Assembly: GCA_030248295.1 (NCBI GenBank)
Contig: JASANH010001166.1
Span: forward strand, 109,097-173,096
Source: Mesodorylaimus sp. YZB2_4
Lineage: Eukaryota > Nematoda > Enoplea > Dorylaimida > Dorylaimidae
DNA: 64,000 bases
Reading direction: 5' to 3'
The notes beneath the pieces were generated by a model. The model worked only from the letters and a program-made list of their open reading frames with translations, was not told the DNA's origin and ran no database searches. Positions 13,101-24,759 of this stretch are shown here, piece after piece; the first letter of the stretch is position 1, and each line of letters opens with the position of its first letter. The position numbers and the translations under genes are program-made.

Positions 13101-15782
13101 CATTCAGTACATACCAGTCTAGTAGCTATCTTATGTAGACTACAAAGACTTTTCTGTATGCTACGGGACAAGTGCATTTCCAAAAATGTGTTTTTTGCCT
13201 CTCCTTACATAAGTATCATTTCAGATGGTCTATTTGGTGGACAAGATCATTTTACATTTTAGTGTCACCTGATAAGACGACGGCAGCCACATTCTATTTT
13301 TCTGCCGCTTTGGTCGTGGTTACTCTGTGCATCGCTGGTGGTGCCCTCTTGTCCAGATGTGTAAGGATTTGTGCTTTTCTAGACACATGTGCGGACATTG
13401 TATGCGGCACAAAAAACCTTTTTTTAGAAATTTTATCGTTATTACAGCAGCATAGGCGATTCGAACAGGTCGAATGACCCTGACATCAACCTGGTTCCGA
13501 GCAAAGGTGGCGGAAAGCAAAAAAACGGGTCAAACTTCTTGTCTTATTTAAAAACATACGTGACTGTTATCAGACAGGTCAGTGCGATGCTTCATTCAGT
13601 GAATATGTAATGGGACGTGCGTCCCAATATATATGTATATTCATATATAACGAAACATCCCCTTGATCATTGCGTATATATAATATATATATACAGTATA
13701 CACACCCGCTTGATCCGAATATATATATGTATATATGTGTGTATACTTAATCTGTACATGCATGACATACCCTCTTCATACAATATATACACATCTATAT
13801 TCAGGTATATATATATATATACACGATCTATGCATATATATATATATATACATGTACGTATGTATCCGCATGATCCATCAATATATATATGCATATATCG
13901 GCTTGATAAAAAATATATATGCATATATATTCACTTTTTCCCAATGATGAGAGCAGGTGTGACTCCTCGTTGATCTCCCCCGTCAACGTCCTTGTTGCAA
14001 CAGAAACCCCTCTTTCCCTGCAGGCATCAATGCAAATCTTCAACGTATTCTTTGTTTTTTTCGTTACACTCTCGATATATCCAGCCGTTCTGGCAGATAT
14101 TCGGCCATCAAAGCAAAATTTCTGGTTGCCAGCTGATGACTCAACGAGTAAGGTGGTCTCGATAAAATGTATCAAGTGCACGCAATTTATGTCTGATCAC
14201 TGCCTAGATAAAAACTATTTCCGGGCGGTCACGTGTTTTTTGTCATTCAATTTGTTCGCCATGCTAGGCAGCCTGACTTCAAACTGGATACGATTCGTAA
14301 GTACTGTATTTATTAACTTTTTATCAACTAAAAATGTGATTGAACACAGTAAGTTGGTTATAGTGGCGTGAGTAAGTTATAATCTAAAGATATGAGAATA
14401 TACTCAGAGGCACAGTATGCTGGTTTACATGACATTCAAATATATACTTCACAATAGTGTATACAGCTCCTATAGGTACCATTCTGCGGCATGCACGTAC
14501 ATTATGGTGCTCCAAGCTATGCATGTTCAAGCGAGAAATGAGCGGAGTGATCATATGTGCGCAATACTTATGCATATGCAAGAATCGTGTATAATGCAAG
14601 CTAGCAATACACTCATCGCACATGATCAGTTGGCCTTCGATAGCAACTTTGATTGCCCTTTTTCAGCCTGGCCCCCGCTTGGTATGGATTCCAGTAACCC
14701 TTCGTGCACTGTTCATCCCATTCTTCCTTTTCTGCAACTATCGTCCATTGTCGAGAACATTGCCAGTGTTCATCTTTGAAGAACATTTTTACATGATTAT
14801 GGTCGTTTTATTCGCCTTCACTTCTGGCTACTTTGGTAGCGTGGCCATGATGTATGCCCCAAGGTGAGACATATGGTGCAATTATAACTAGGATGCCGGA
14901 TGCCGGTGGATATTGGATTTCAGAGGTCCGACCAGCGGATATAAATGAGGGGCTTATAGGAATATACCAAAATACCTGTTGCGAGGCCTCTATGCTTGCA
15001 TGTAGGTCCTAATAAAAGACATTTTTGGTCTGTGATGCAAGTTCCCATAATTCAAACTATAGTTTTACGCCTGGATATACAAGCTAGCGGTCAATAGGAT
15101 CTCGTGTGAGCTCCATCATGAGGATAAAACTGTGGGATAAAAAGTGAGAATTCACTGTATGCACATGACATGAGCATCGTTGAGAACGCCCATGTGGACG
15201 TCGCCTTGAAGTGCCGCTGCATGTAACCAGTTATATTTTATGGTTTACGCGAAACACCAAACATCGGGGGGGGGGGGGGTTGCATCTACCGTTATCTCTT
15301 TATTTGTACAAGTGACATGCGTGTATGCGCTGTATCCGTATATGTCCGCAGGTAGGTACAGATAGGTTCAGTGAATGCCTGCAGAGTGTTCTCATACTGT
15401 GCATACAAATATTCCAATGCACTTGTCTGCGCTGATGCACCATAACCATAACCTTGGATGCCATAACATTGCAAACTGAATTTAGCCGCACACTTCTGAC
15501 ATTAACAGTGTCAAAAAACATAGCTGACACCTTTTATGTTACATTGAATGTACATCACTAGGTCACCTTGTGACAGTATTACTGTTCGATAAGAGGCTCT
15601 TGAATTTTAGATCCGTTTCAGCAGACAAAGCTCGAATTGCGAGTATGATGGGTGGATTTTTTCTGATATTGGGCATTTGTAGCGGTGTCAATTTTACATT
15701 CGTCATCTCCTCTTTGGCTGGAAATATTGGGCCTGCAAGTGAAAATTTGTTCAACGTAACTACTGCACCATCAATGATTTAA
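7102..15782 (+). CDS. Equilibrative nucleoside transporter (SLC29/ENT family)
   Basis: Encodes a plasma-membrane facilitator for nucleosides and nucleobases, about 11 membrane segments, 491 aa (usual ENT length 450-490). Coding exons: 7102-7180, 9354-9405, 9460-9541, 12258-12379, 12451-12545, 12608-12793, 13263-13358, 13456-13577, 14024-14296, 14667-14863, 15611-15782. All phases agree. Family marks in order: TM1 with LLHGLGVLMPWNMF (exon 3); QFPNLLF before TM3 (exon 4); FFAITM and GVYQNSCFGLAADLPMKY, with NNISG (exon 6); AATFYF (exon 7); a hydrophilic loop ending SYLKTYVTVIRQ (exon 8); VFFVTLSIYPAV and FNLFAMLGS (exon 9); LRALFIPFFLFCNYRP and SGYFGSVAMMYAP (exon 10); a final TM (exon 11). 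The ATG at 7102 opens a short acidic cytosolic N-terminus. AATAAA at 15897-15902 follows the stop. The exon 7 donor (GTGTAAGG) was chosen by phase; GTAAGG two bases later is the alternative. Subtype and substrate range cannot be told from sequence. Confidence 0.93.
8190..8345 (-). repeat. Dispersed repeat, inverted copy of the 10.8/11.2 kb units
   Basis: This part of transporter intron 1 is the reverse complement, with divergence, of the core of the units at 10829 and 11241. The shared blocks are TATCTCAACAACTGGC, AAAATCGTTTTGTAGGAT, GGTTGAT and ATTATCAAAATC. It shows that the unit is dispersed as well as tandem. I see no coding potential. Confidence 0.55.
10624..10710 (+). repeat. Dispersed repeat shared with right edge of window
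   Basis: CATGGCTGAAACGTCACCCT followed by GACGAGTCACGCTCC and GCCGGCTCC…GCAGAG matches 63914-63990 in order and orientation. It lies in transporter intron 3. The open frame across it is therefore repeat-derived, not an exon. Confidence 0.6.
10829..11545 (+). repeat. Tandem pair of ~400-bp diverged repeat units
   Basis: Unit 1 starts near 10829 and unit 2 near 11241. Both open with TTAGTTGGTC and share CTTTTGTACGATT.ATGTTACA, CGCCATTTGAGAACC, GATAATTT, ATCCTACA.AACGATTTTGCATAA and a GTTATAA.ATAC end. The period is about 412 bp. An inverted third copy lies at 8190-8345. They fill much of transporter intron 3 and have no recognisable coding content. Confidence 0.7.
11803..12203. mobile_element. 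hAT-type MITE, 401 bp, intact ends
   Basis: The element starts TAGCGTTCGTTCGGGATC and ends with the exact reverse complement GATCCCGAACGAACGCTA: an 18-bp perfect terminal inverted repeat. It is flanked by a perfect 8-bp duplication, ATTGTTTT, at 11795-11802 and 12204-12211. TAG/CAG-type ends and an 8-bp duplication are the hallmarks of hAT elements. There is no transposase. A 5'-truncated relative is at about 30050-30385. It sits in transporter intron 3, 54 bp before exon 4. Confidence 0.88.
13615..13935. repeat. AT/TATA-rich microsatellite region
   Basis: Long runs of (AT)n broken by GTAC/GCAT steps lie in transporter intron 8. The open frames predicted here in several phases (Tyr/Ile/His-rich) are artefacts of the dinucleotide repeat. 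Confidence 0.8.
15266..15279. repeat. Poly-G tract, 14 bp
   Basis: An uninterrupted run of 14 G in transporter intron 10. It is a likely assembly-error or length-variable site. Confidence 0.85.
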
Positions 15783-15896
15783 AATTTTATGGTTATAACT
15801 TTGGAAATGTTAATCTGGCTATTTCCAATTTTATGTAAGGTTTATGTATGATTATATAAAACCTAAATTTCACGTTATATTTCAAGTTCACCTGGA

Positions 15897-15902
15897 AATA
15901 AA
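15897..15902 (+). promoter_or_regulatory. Polyadenylation signal of the nucleoside transporter
   Basis: AATAAA lies 115 bp after the transporter stop codon and before the convergent UBALD stop at 16217. Confidence 0.55.
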
Positions 15903-16216
15903 ACAAAGTGTTGACGCTGAAGTTCACACAACTTTTGCATACTTTTGTGTTACCCACGTGATAACATTTCTGTATGCCGCAGTGTACCATCATAGCAGCA
16001 ATAATACAGTATAACAGCCTTTGGCCATTTTGGTCGAAATATTTTTTCAAACTACAGCACGAAACAAAATAAAAGTATAGAACACATGTGCAGGGTAACT
16101 CAAAGAATTCTCGAAATTGGGCGAAATACAAAGAGAAATACTTTTTCAAGTCAAAAAACGAACAAGTTCTGGAAAAGTTCTTGATTGGTTAATAAAAGCA
16201 CATAAATGATGCTGAA

Positions 16217-16879
16217 TCACCTGTCACTCGGGGGTGGCATTGGGTTAAACATTGCTAACACTTTTGGCGACTGCTGTTGCTGCTGCTGCCAGACGGGTCC
16301 AATACTGGCTGGGCTGGCCGCTGTTGCCCACTCTGATCCACCGGCTTGTAATTTCTGTAATGCTAGTAGAGCTTCTGGAAAGCTTGGCGGCGTTGCCGGC
16401 GTGTTGCACGGGGCGCAAGCCTGAAATGGCAAGGATTAGTGGTCGTGGGTCAGGGCAACCTAATAATGACCGGGTCCTATCAATTCACTAACACGACCAT
16501 GGGCGATCATAATGGGAATGAATATTTACATAAGCGTAAGCCCTAGCCATAAGCGCATGGCAAGATGCGCCTCGTAAATATTTGTTTAATATATGTACAG
16601 TATGTTGTATATTTACTATTCATTGTATAAATATTTATTTATTTTATTGTATGGCAATTGATTTTTATGCATTCTGTACATACTGTACGTATCTGTGCAT
16701 AAAATGGTTAGTCATACACCTACCGTGAGTCCCCACTGACCCTGGCTTAGGATTTTAAATGGGCCTTACCAGCGATTAGAAGTAACGGTGTCAAATGAAG
16801 ACTATGTTCTATGAGTGCTATATATAAATGTGTGTATGACTGAGCAAGTAAGTAGATCATATACTGTATGCATATATAC

Positions 16880-16928
<49 letters not shown>

Positions 16929-19900
16929 AGTATGTGTGACTGAGCATGTGAGTTTATCATATACTGTACAGTATATCATGATATACACATATGCAATCAT
17001 TAATTACTCACAGGATATCCAATGCAAATAAGTTATTTCCGACCTGATCCCGCCTATTTCTGGATAGCTCCGAATAACATCACATACCTCGCTGAACGAA
17101 TAATAAAGAGCACGGCATAAACCCACGGCTTCTAGGCGCGTTCTATTACCCCCTATAAAACTACCGTGGCAACAAATTCTGTACCCCGTATGAATGACAA
17201 ATGAACATGCAGTCTAAATATAGACCCAATATTTTCACAAACCCCAATTAGATGGGCAGCTCTGAAGACCACCGCCTAGTTAGCAGACTTAATCAACAAG
17301 GCTGAACCCAATGCATATTTCAATTTATCACCTGACAGGCAGCATAGTTAAGAATAGTGTCATGAGCGTGAGAAGCATCAGGTGATACCCTGACCTTATC
17401 GGAAATAAAGCCTCATGTACGTGCAGTGAATGGGTGAACCCGACAAAGCTGAGGAGCAGATTTGAAAAACCAAGGCGTAGTAGGTCTGAGAGGCTGATGA
17501 GATGATGATAGACTGCTGATAAGCTCCGAGTCGTGGCAAGCACACCAGACATTTCGTCAAAGTTCCATTTTCCTAATTTTACCTTCTAGTTAGTGCCATA
17601 ACGTGCTTATCGATTGAGACGTTACTGTATACCTAAACTTATCAGTGCGGACATCGAACCTGGCTCCGCAGACAGTGTCTAACCAGATTTAACCAGATCA
17701 TAGCGTGAGAAAGTGATAAGACAGCACGTAAGCATATCATCGGTTATATTCACGTACTTAGCATCCTTGTATAGTTCTACTTAACAGCTTAGAGATCTAT
17801 ACTTGTCCAAGTACGCCGAGAGAGGAAACGAATGTGCAGAAAATGGTCAAGTTGAATTTGGGGAATCAGAGAACATTTTAAGAAATCTGGCGGCATTACA
17901 GATTTTCTGCACACTGACGATCAGTGTGGTCTGATGTCAGGCCTGAGTACATAGAGTACATGTGCCTTATCATGGGTTGGCACAATGCCGTTTTAATAAT
18001 ACTCAATAATCCCTCCTGGCACTCGACAGGTCTCTCACGTGGACACTCTTTTGTAGGTCTCCTCATTTCTTCGCTGCCATCGTAATTCTTAGCCTGGGCA
18101 TATTCTTCTGGCTCGTTTGGACATTCTTGACATTTTCGCCCCCTTCACCAGTGCATTGATGGCACCCTGCACGACACATTATTATGCGGCGCGTGAGGAA
18201 TTTGCGTCAGTTGGCGCTTATTGCGATTTGATCGAAAAGAAAATTGCTTCTTTTTCAAAACCAAGACTATCTCTCTATCTCGCGTATCTTTGCTCAGCTT
18301 TCACAACTGGCTGGCTACGATTCGATAAATTGCCCGAACGAATCGCAAGCAGTGGGCAGAATGAACGAAGTCTGGCCGTAGCTCGGGCTTGTAGCTACGT
18401 GCCGGCCGATGTTGTTAGTCAGCTGTCGACATGGGCAGAGCGTAAATTTCATTCGTGTTTACGATACTTGGCAGACAAATGATGGATGATTTGGACTCGA
18501 GCCTAATCGATTCTTATGCTTGTGCGTAAAAGAAAATGCACTCCCCACCAAAGCTCAGGATTATTTGATATAGAAAAACTTTTCTTTTCGTTAGGTAAAA
18601 ACTCCAGAAACATTTTTTAGAACAAAATTCTCAAATAAACTCCGCACGCAGAGCACTCGCATAAAATGCCAGATTTATGACTGGCGAGGGGACGATCCCT
18701 GGCTATCAAATAGCATAAACTAACATCTCCTATTCCCTAGCAGAAACGCACGTTGGAGGGTGAAAAGTGAAAAGTGCTACAAAAAAATTTTTGGCACGAA
18801 TTCAAGTTCCTGTGTGCAAAGTGCAATTTAGCTGCCGTTCCTGGAACATATCGATTGGTTTTTTCTCTTCGCTCACTGATGAAGGCAGAAATTGTGCCAG
18901 GAGTCACGCCAAGACAGGCAAACAATTGAGCCCGCTGGTGCGTAAAGAAATAGAAGTTTCATCAAACAGTTTCAAGACTTTCAAGCAAAATTGGGCAAAG
19001 AAAGAAGTAAAATCAGTTAAGGAGTGGGAGCAGGTTTGGTTTTTCGCGAGCAAATTTTGTGCAGATTTTGCAAACTGTTGCATTCTAACATTGTAAAAAT
19101 TTTGTTCTGGAAATTCTAAGAATACAGTCTAGTGCGCAATATTTTTGTATTCTCAATCTGAAGTTTGAACAAGTCTGTTTCTGCGCACGAGTGTACTTGA
19201 CTGGCAGCACTGTCAACTCCCACTCCTCGATGGACGAGTATAAACTTTTGACATGCGTGCACTAGAGCGAACGGTGTCGCCAGTTGGCACACCATCCATG
19301 GGTGCGCATGTGTGCTGAAAGGAAGTCGACTAGGTTGGCACAAGTGAGGCCGAGCGGGACGAGAGTTGGCCAAGTTCTACTCTCGATGCTACATTTCTAT
19401 CATCCAACCCAGCCACACACCTTCTCTCGTCAGCACAACTTATTATGACAGATAACGGGACTTTGTTTGGTGGAACGAAGAGTTGCTGGACAACTTCATT
19501 CCAAAACTGATCGCACTTTGCCCTCTATGATTGAGCCAGCTCGTTAATTCGGCCATTCCAGGCTCTAATTAGTCCATTTTCCTCTGCACACCCACGTGCA
19601 TGGCATGCTTAGAGGAAATATTCGTGCTAGGGTGCCGTCTTGTACGCGCTTCTGACGAACAGGATGCATTGTTAAGATTGAGGTCAATATAGAAGAATAA
19701 CATTTCCATCCCCTCCGTCTCTTCTCACACTTTAGTCTTTATGACTCACGTGTATATGAGAGAGAGACAAGAAAAATCGAATTTCCCGCACTCTTTTTTC
19801 TTATCAGCATGTTTTTTCATGAACTTGACAAACGCTTCTGAAAAGCCTGTGCTTCAAAAGTCTTATCTTCACCTTCCATTGAAAGCAGTGCGTCAGAAAA

Positions 19901-20877
19901 GGTTCGATGTGCGAATATAAAAATGAAATAACAAGACGAGTAGGCCTCTTCTAGAATGCGATCAATTCTTATGACTAACCTGAATAATAATGTCACCTGA
20001 GGAGTTGGGCCTTGAGGAAGAACTATTTTTGATTAAAAGCCTAAAGATAGACTTGGATCATCTGATGAGACTTACATGATAAGCCGGTATATACTAACAC
20101 ACCTCAGTTAGCCACGAGCTTTTGTGGTTTGAAAATTGTATGTACTCTACGTTAAGTTTGAATTCCCGCCAGGCCATTAGGCGCTGCACTTCTTCATGCT
20201 TTCAAGTGCAATTTTTTACGCTCGATAATAATGGGCATTGTTTGGAAGAAGGCATTGTACGTACCGTGCCTGTCAAATGACCCTGGCCTGGTGTACGACA
20301 CGATGGGTGCGTGAATATCGATTGGGCAGTGGGTGTGGTAGCAGCCCCTCCGCTGCCGCCGCCGGCCACCATGGCTGCAGAGACGGCTGAATAGGACTGA
20401 TGCTGTTGTTGTTGCTGTATCGTACATTCTTGAAAGAACATGCTCAGTGCTGTCTGAAAATGAAAATCATACTGAATAAGATTAATGGATGAGTGATAAG
20501 GTGATAAAGGTTAGTCATATGCCCGAAAGGAACTGAAAAGATGCCAAGTACTGATTAAAAAGGTCATCCTGACAAAAGATGTTTTAGACAAAGCGGAAAC
20601 CCTTATCACTAGCGATAAGGTGATAGAATATGACCAAGACAATGGATAAGAAGTTGACTTGCGGGGGACCCCATTGTCTCAGACACTGCAATCACTACCC
20701 ACTTGTCAACCAGCTTTGTGGAAGTCGCTGACAGAACTGGCACTTTACCTGAAACTCCCACCTAGCAGCCAGCAACAATTGACGCGCTTGTTCACGCGTG
20801 CAACCCGTAGCGCCTTGAAATTGAGCGATCATAACTTGTTCACGTAAACTTTCCGTCGTTGTCCCGTTATCAATCAT
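16217..20877 (-). CDS. UBA-like domain-containing protein (UBALD/FAM100 type)
   Basis: Three minus-strand exons, all phase 0: 20877-20749, 20453-20265 and 16420-16217; 173 aa, close to the ~160-180 aa of animal UBALD proteins. Exon 1 carries the UBA-like fold: LREQVMIAQF…GCTREQARQLL…AARWEFQ (residues ~9-43). Exon 2 completes it with TALSMFFQE and continues into Gln-, Gly- and Ala-rich low complexity. Exon 3 has the second conserved block, CNTPATPPSFPEAL, then LxKLQ, a short poly-Gln and a Pro-rich tail. The first ATG at 20877 fits the family N-terminus. Donors (GTAAAG, GTACGT) and TTCAG acceptors are clear. The function of this family is poorly defined; a cytosolic or nuclear role is inferred. 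It converges with the transporter, 434 bp apart. Intron 2 is long (3.8 kb) and holds microsatellites and a plus-strand exon candidate. Confidence 0.9.
16884..16925. repeat. (TA)n microsatellite
   Basis: A run of about 21 TA units in UBALD intron 2. The surrounding TACTGTA/TACAGTA words resemble the ends of the TA-inserting elements seen elsewhere in the window. Confidence 0.85.
18057..18159 (+). CDS. Candidate alternative last exon of the nucleoside transporter
   Basis: A CTCTTTTGTAG acceptor is followed by one base and 34 codons ending in TGA. Phase 1 entry matches transporter exon 10, which ends in phase 2 (AG), so joining gives Arg, then a hydrophobic segment (AAIVILSLGIFFWLVWTFLT) and a short tail. 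This would replace the last membrane segment of exon 11 (15611-15782). It lies 2.3 kb downstream, antisense within UBALD intron 2. An overlapping open frame in another phase (18117-18482, 121 codons) has no recognisable domain. Chance is possible for so short an exon. Confidence 0.3.
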
Positions 20878-21519
20878 TTCTCTGTACTTGGTGATATCGT
20901 ATCAATATTGATTTCTTATCAAGTGATAAGAGCTACTCGAACAGAGATCAATCAAGAGAAATCGTTGAGTTCAAATTTTTAAGGAATTTCAAAGCAATAT
21001 GAGGAATCGATTTTATAAAATCAATTGATTTTCCTGAATATTCCAAAGTTAGACTAAAACCCGCCTTTTTCTCCCTTTTTTAAAAAAGGTTTAAAATGTA
21101 AGGCTGACAAAATAAGGGGGCAGAATGTCAGAGGCAAGAAACTACGACGAGGCGAGGTCGACACGAAGACTTATATGAACAGCTGACTGACTGCACGCGC
21201 AGCCCTCCTTTCTCAAACAGTGCATCAGGCAGCCCGAGTGCAGACACAACTTGTGCGAATTGATTGGCGACCAATGGGTGAAGGGGGACACTGACGTCAG
21301 CCAGCCCCGCCTAGTGCGCTCCCAGCACGAAACATGACGTTAGGGGGTGGTCGAACGACAGCGACGCCTGTCGATCGATGAAGGGGAGCAGGTTGCCGGA
21401 ACAGGAGTAAACTTTCTCACACACGTTATATTTGTGCATACACGGTGTCCCAAAAGTCTTCATACAACTTTATTTTTGAATTCGCGAGCTTAATTCGAAG
21501 CCTCCTCGCCAAATTTCTC
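20878..21519. other. UBALD 5' flank, no recognised gene
   Basis: This should contain the UBALD promoter, but no clear TATA box or initiator could be picked out. Near 21450 there is CACGGTGTCCCAAAAGTCTT, a word resembling mariner-type termini, without a matching second end. Confidence 0.35.
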
Positions 21520-22250
21520 AGATTCACCTGAGTGGTTCGCCGATTCAGTTATCTGATAAGATATCGTACTTGGGGTCACTCTGTCTTCGAACATGCATTT
21601 CGCAGAGCACTGTCACGAAGTTGCAAAATCAGCCAGAAGGATGATCGGGGCGTCCAGAAGGAAGTTTGGGATGTTCGCAAGTAAAATTCTGAAAGTGGTC
21701 TACACGCAGAGTGTCCTCCCGAAGCTTGAATATGGATGCTGCGCTTGCTCACCAACTCATTCTAATCTCATCCAAGATCTTGAAAGTGTGCAAAAGCTTG
21801 CTGTCCGATCAATTCTAAACGATTGGTGCAAGCATTATGACGAGGCTATGGCAGAATTGGGTTTCTCTACGTTGGAGGCATGCTGAAATCAGTTGAAGGG
21901 AATTCGTTTTCACAAATATCACCATGGTCATGCCTGCTATCCGAAAAATCGCTTCATCCACACTTCGGACTCAGGGAGGCGCTTTAGCAAGCGGTTCGTC
22001 AAAGAGCACTTCCTCGAAATTCCGGTTTTCTTCAAGAGCACATACGCGCGATGCTTTGAATATTCTGTTTTAAAGAATTATTGCAACATTAACAAGGTGC
22101 CCAAGTGATATTGCTCTTGGTTCGTTCGATGCCTTCAGACGTCATGTTTGTCAGGTGATTTTCTAGACATTTAGTTCGTTTTATCGCTCTTTATTCACGT
22201 GTCCTCTGTCGTTCAAGTGCACTGCTAAGTGTCTTGCCAGAGAGTAAATA
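21520..22250 (+). pseudogene. LINE retrotransposon 3' fragment (reverse transcriptase C-terminus)
   Basis: This encodes the end of a Jockey/CR1-like non-LTR reverse transcriptase ORF: SPIQLSDKISYLG then, after a frameshift near 21570, VTLSSNMHF…ARRMIGASRRKFG…VLPKLEYGCCACSPT…LESVQKLAVRSILNDW and STLEA. An in-frame TGA at 21884-21886 is followed by NQLKGIRFHKYHHGH… to the terminal TGA near 22106, then a 3' UTR. A second copy lies inverted at 47.02-47.6 kb and has the TGA at the same place. The 5' two-thirds of the element is missing, as is usual for dead-on-arrival LINE copies. Confidence 0.8.
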
Positions 22251-24759
22251 GCAATAGCTTAAAAGGAGGGATAGTGTAAAGTTGATGTTACAGTGTACAG
22301 TGTACAAGTTGCGTTGAACAGTATGTGTGTGGTGTCAGTCTTTAGAGTTGGTTACCTCCTGCTGAAGAAGGCGTGATGGAATCAGATCGTCATATTTTGA
22401 AGAAAATTGTGGATCAAAATTTGCCAATAGTAAGATTTGGAAATTCTGCAAGCCATTTAAACAAAGTTCATGTAAAAATCATCTCTAATAAATCGTAATA
22501 GTGCCCCAGTTTGCGCCTCACTTCTGCTTCGGCAGGTAACGTTTTCCGATTTCTTAGCGACACAGTGAAATCCTTGGCCTATCCCAGGACGAACTAGGAC
22601 AAGCCAGTGGACGGCCTTAGCCACAGGAATGAACCCACGTAGCCCGCGACACCTCGTGTATTGTTAATTCGTCAACCACACACAAGGGCCGTTTAGGCTC
22701 ACAACTCAGAGGGCGGCCGCACGTGTCGATCCTGACGGAGGTTCTGATGGTCCTGAGCCCGAATTGCCCAGAGTGCAATTCAGACCAGGAACTCAATACC
22801 GGTCACCGCCCAATTCCTGCAAACCAAACCAGTCACTCGGCCTCGATATCACTCTCGGCCTCGTGCCTGGCCCTGACCTAGGAGAGGCAGACCAGTTCCC
22901 TGAACCAGTGCACTGATAGGTGCAGACAAGTGTATCCACGCCTATTACACTCCTCCCCTCCTTAAAAGAAGCGTGACCCCACGCGTCCCGTGAAATGAGG
23001 GGCACCTCCAGATAAGGGGGCACACCGGACCGAAAAATGTCCAGGTCCGTCAGGTAAAGGCAACAGGAATCAGGGATGACCAGGAGATCCCAACTTCAAA
23101 CCCGGCAGACCAAAAAGTCCACCAAAAGGGGTTCAGCGAACCAAGGCAGGCGCGGAAGGAAACCGAAATGCATAAAAAGCTGATATAATTTTTGTGATTT
23201 TTTCGCGAGGCACCTAAAATATCTTCTACAACATTTGATTAGCCTCCATCCAGGCCAAACTGCGATCAGCTCTTTTATATGCGAGCTGAAAATCCGGGAG
23301 TCGAGTTGGCTTTTTTATGAAGTGGAGTCGACTGTCTTTGGGCAGTTGCCTCTGCTCCTTCCTTTGTGGACTCATAGAGTATGCTATGGCGGAGGGCATG
23401 CATACTTCAGTTGATGATCTTGATCGATATCTCCCGATCTGAGTAAAATTTCTCAAGATCCCATCTTAGTGTCCTCGGATTCAATGTCTAGCAATCTAGG
23501 GTCAAAAAATATCACGATTTATCCAAAAAAAACTCTCAAATGACACCGACAAACCCTACTGCTCCGTGTTACCAGCAGGGTAAGCGCAAGAAATCCTCTC
23601 TGCTCGATTTTGTTTGACAATGTTTTTCAAGTAGTGGCAGTTCAGGTAAGTGCAACGATTTTTTGACCTGGGGAAGCTTCTCCATTATATTGCCCTGAAA
23701 TTTGTGGCGACCACTTTCGAGCTGCTTTTATCAAAATATCGCCAGACATTTTAAACATAGATTAGATTAAAAAACAAATGCCTGAAGTTTTTGCATAATT
23801 TCTTGTTGAATTTTTGTTTGATCCATGAAGCCAGTGTGGATATTGAGCTGGTGATCAGGAATGAACTAAATGATAAGCTGTTAATTTTTTATCTGCTGCC
23901 AACTATGCTGCATTGTATTGATAGATACAACACAGTAAAGAGCACACACAGAGCTTAGCCAGAATCGTGATCTGCCGTCGTGCAACGCGATACAGGGATT
24001 AGATACAACGGCAGTCGTTTACTAGACTGTCGACTGATTGTAAGAGGACCACCAAAAAGCACTCATGGGCATGGCGGAAACAATAGGTTAGTTCTAATGC
24101 AAACCAAGAACCAGTTCAAGAATTAAGTTAGTCATTATCTCTACAAAATGAATGAAAAATGATGCACTGACACCCGTTTTCGACAGCACCGTAAATTCCC
24201 ACTGCCCTAACGAGTGCGCACACCCGTCATCATAATGTGTATCATGGAACATAAAAAGAATACTGCGTGTCTTCAAGCAGTGCGTGAGCCGTCTGATAGC
24301 TCAATATTTCTCAAATGCACCACAACGGAAAGTTCCTACCGACTCCTCAGAGTCAAAAGTTCAGGAGGTTTTCAAGGATTTTGGGGAGAATTTCTATGAT
24401 TTTCAAGGAGATTTTGCACAAGAAAGTTTCGCATCTAGCGCAAACATGTCAACTACGCTCTAAAGTAAGCTTTTATCAGATCTCGCTACAACAACTATCG
24501 ATCACAAATCACGAAAAGCAAGAATTCAAACTAGCCAATCGCTGTTCAAGCGCTGCTCGTTTATGGGTGGTGATCATTTTTCCAAACCAGCTATCTATAT
24601 CACTTTCTAAGTCTTAGAATCTTTCTTCTAAAGCTTGCTTGTTACTGGAAGATGCAAGCTTTACTTGACGTATCATAACCTTGTTGATCTCAACATTGAG
24701 AGAGCCGCTATCACATCTGATAGCATCGAAAACGATCTTTGAGCAACCAATGATTGATC
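22251..24759. other. Gene-free stretch
   Basis: No gene was recognised. The segment 22500-23120 is GC-richer than its surroundings and may be old transposon sequence, but no domain or terminal repeat was found. Confidence 0.4.

Noticed and set aside
13617..13973. Tyr/Ile-rich frames on both strands
   Set aside because: They are products of the AT dinucleotide repeat.
18117..18482. 121-codon plus-strand frame
   Set aside because: It has no recognisable domain and overlaps a better-supported candidate exon in another phase.
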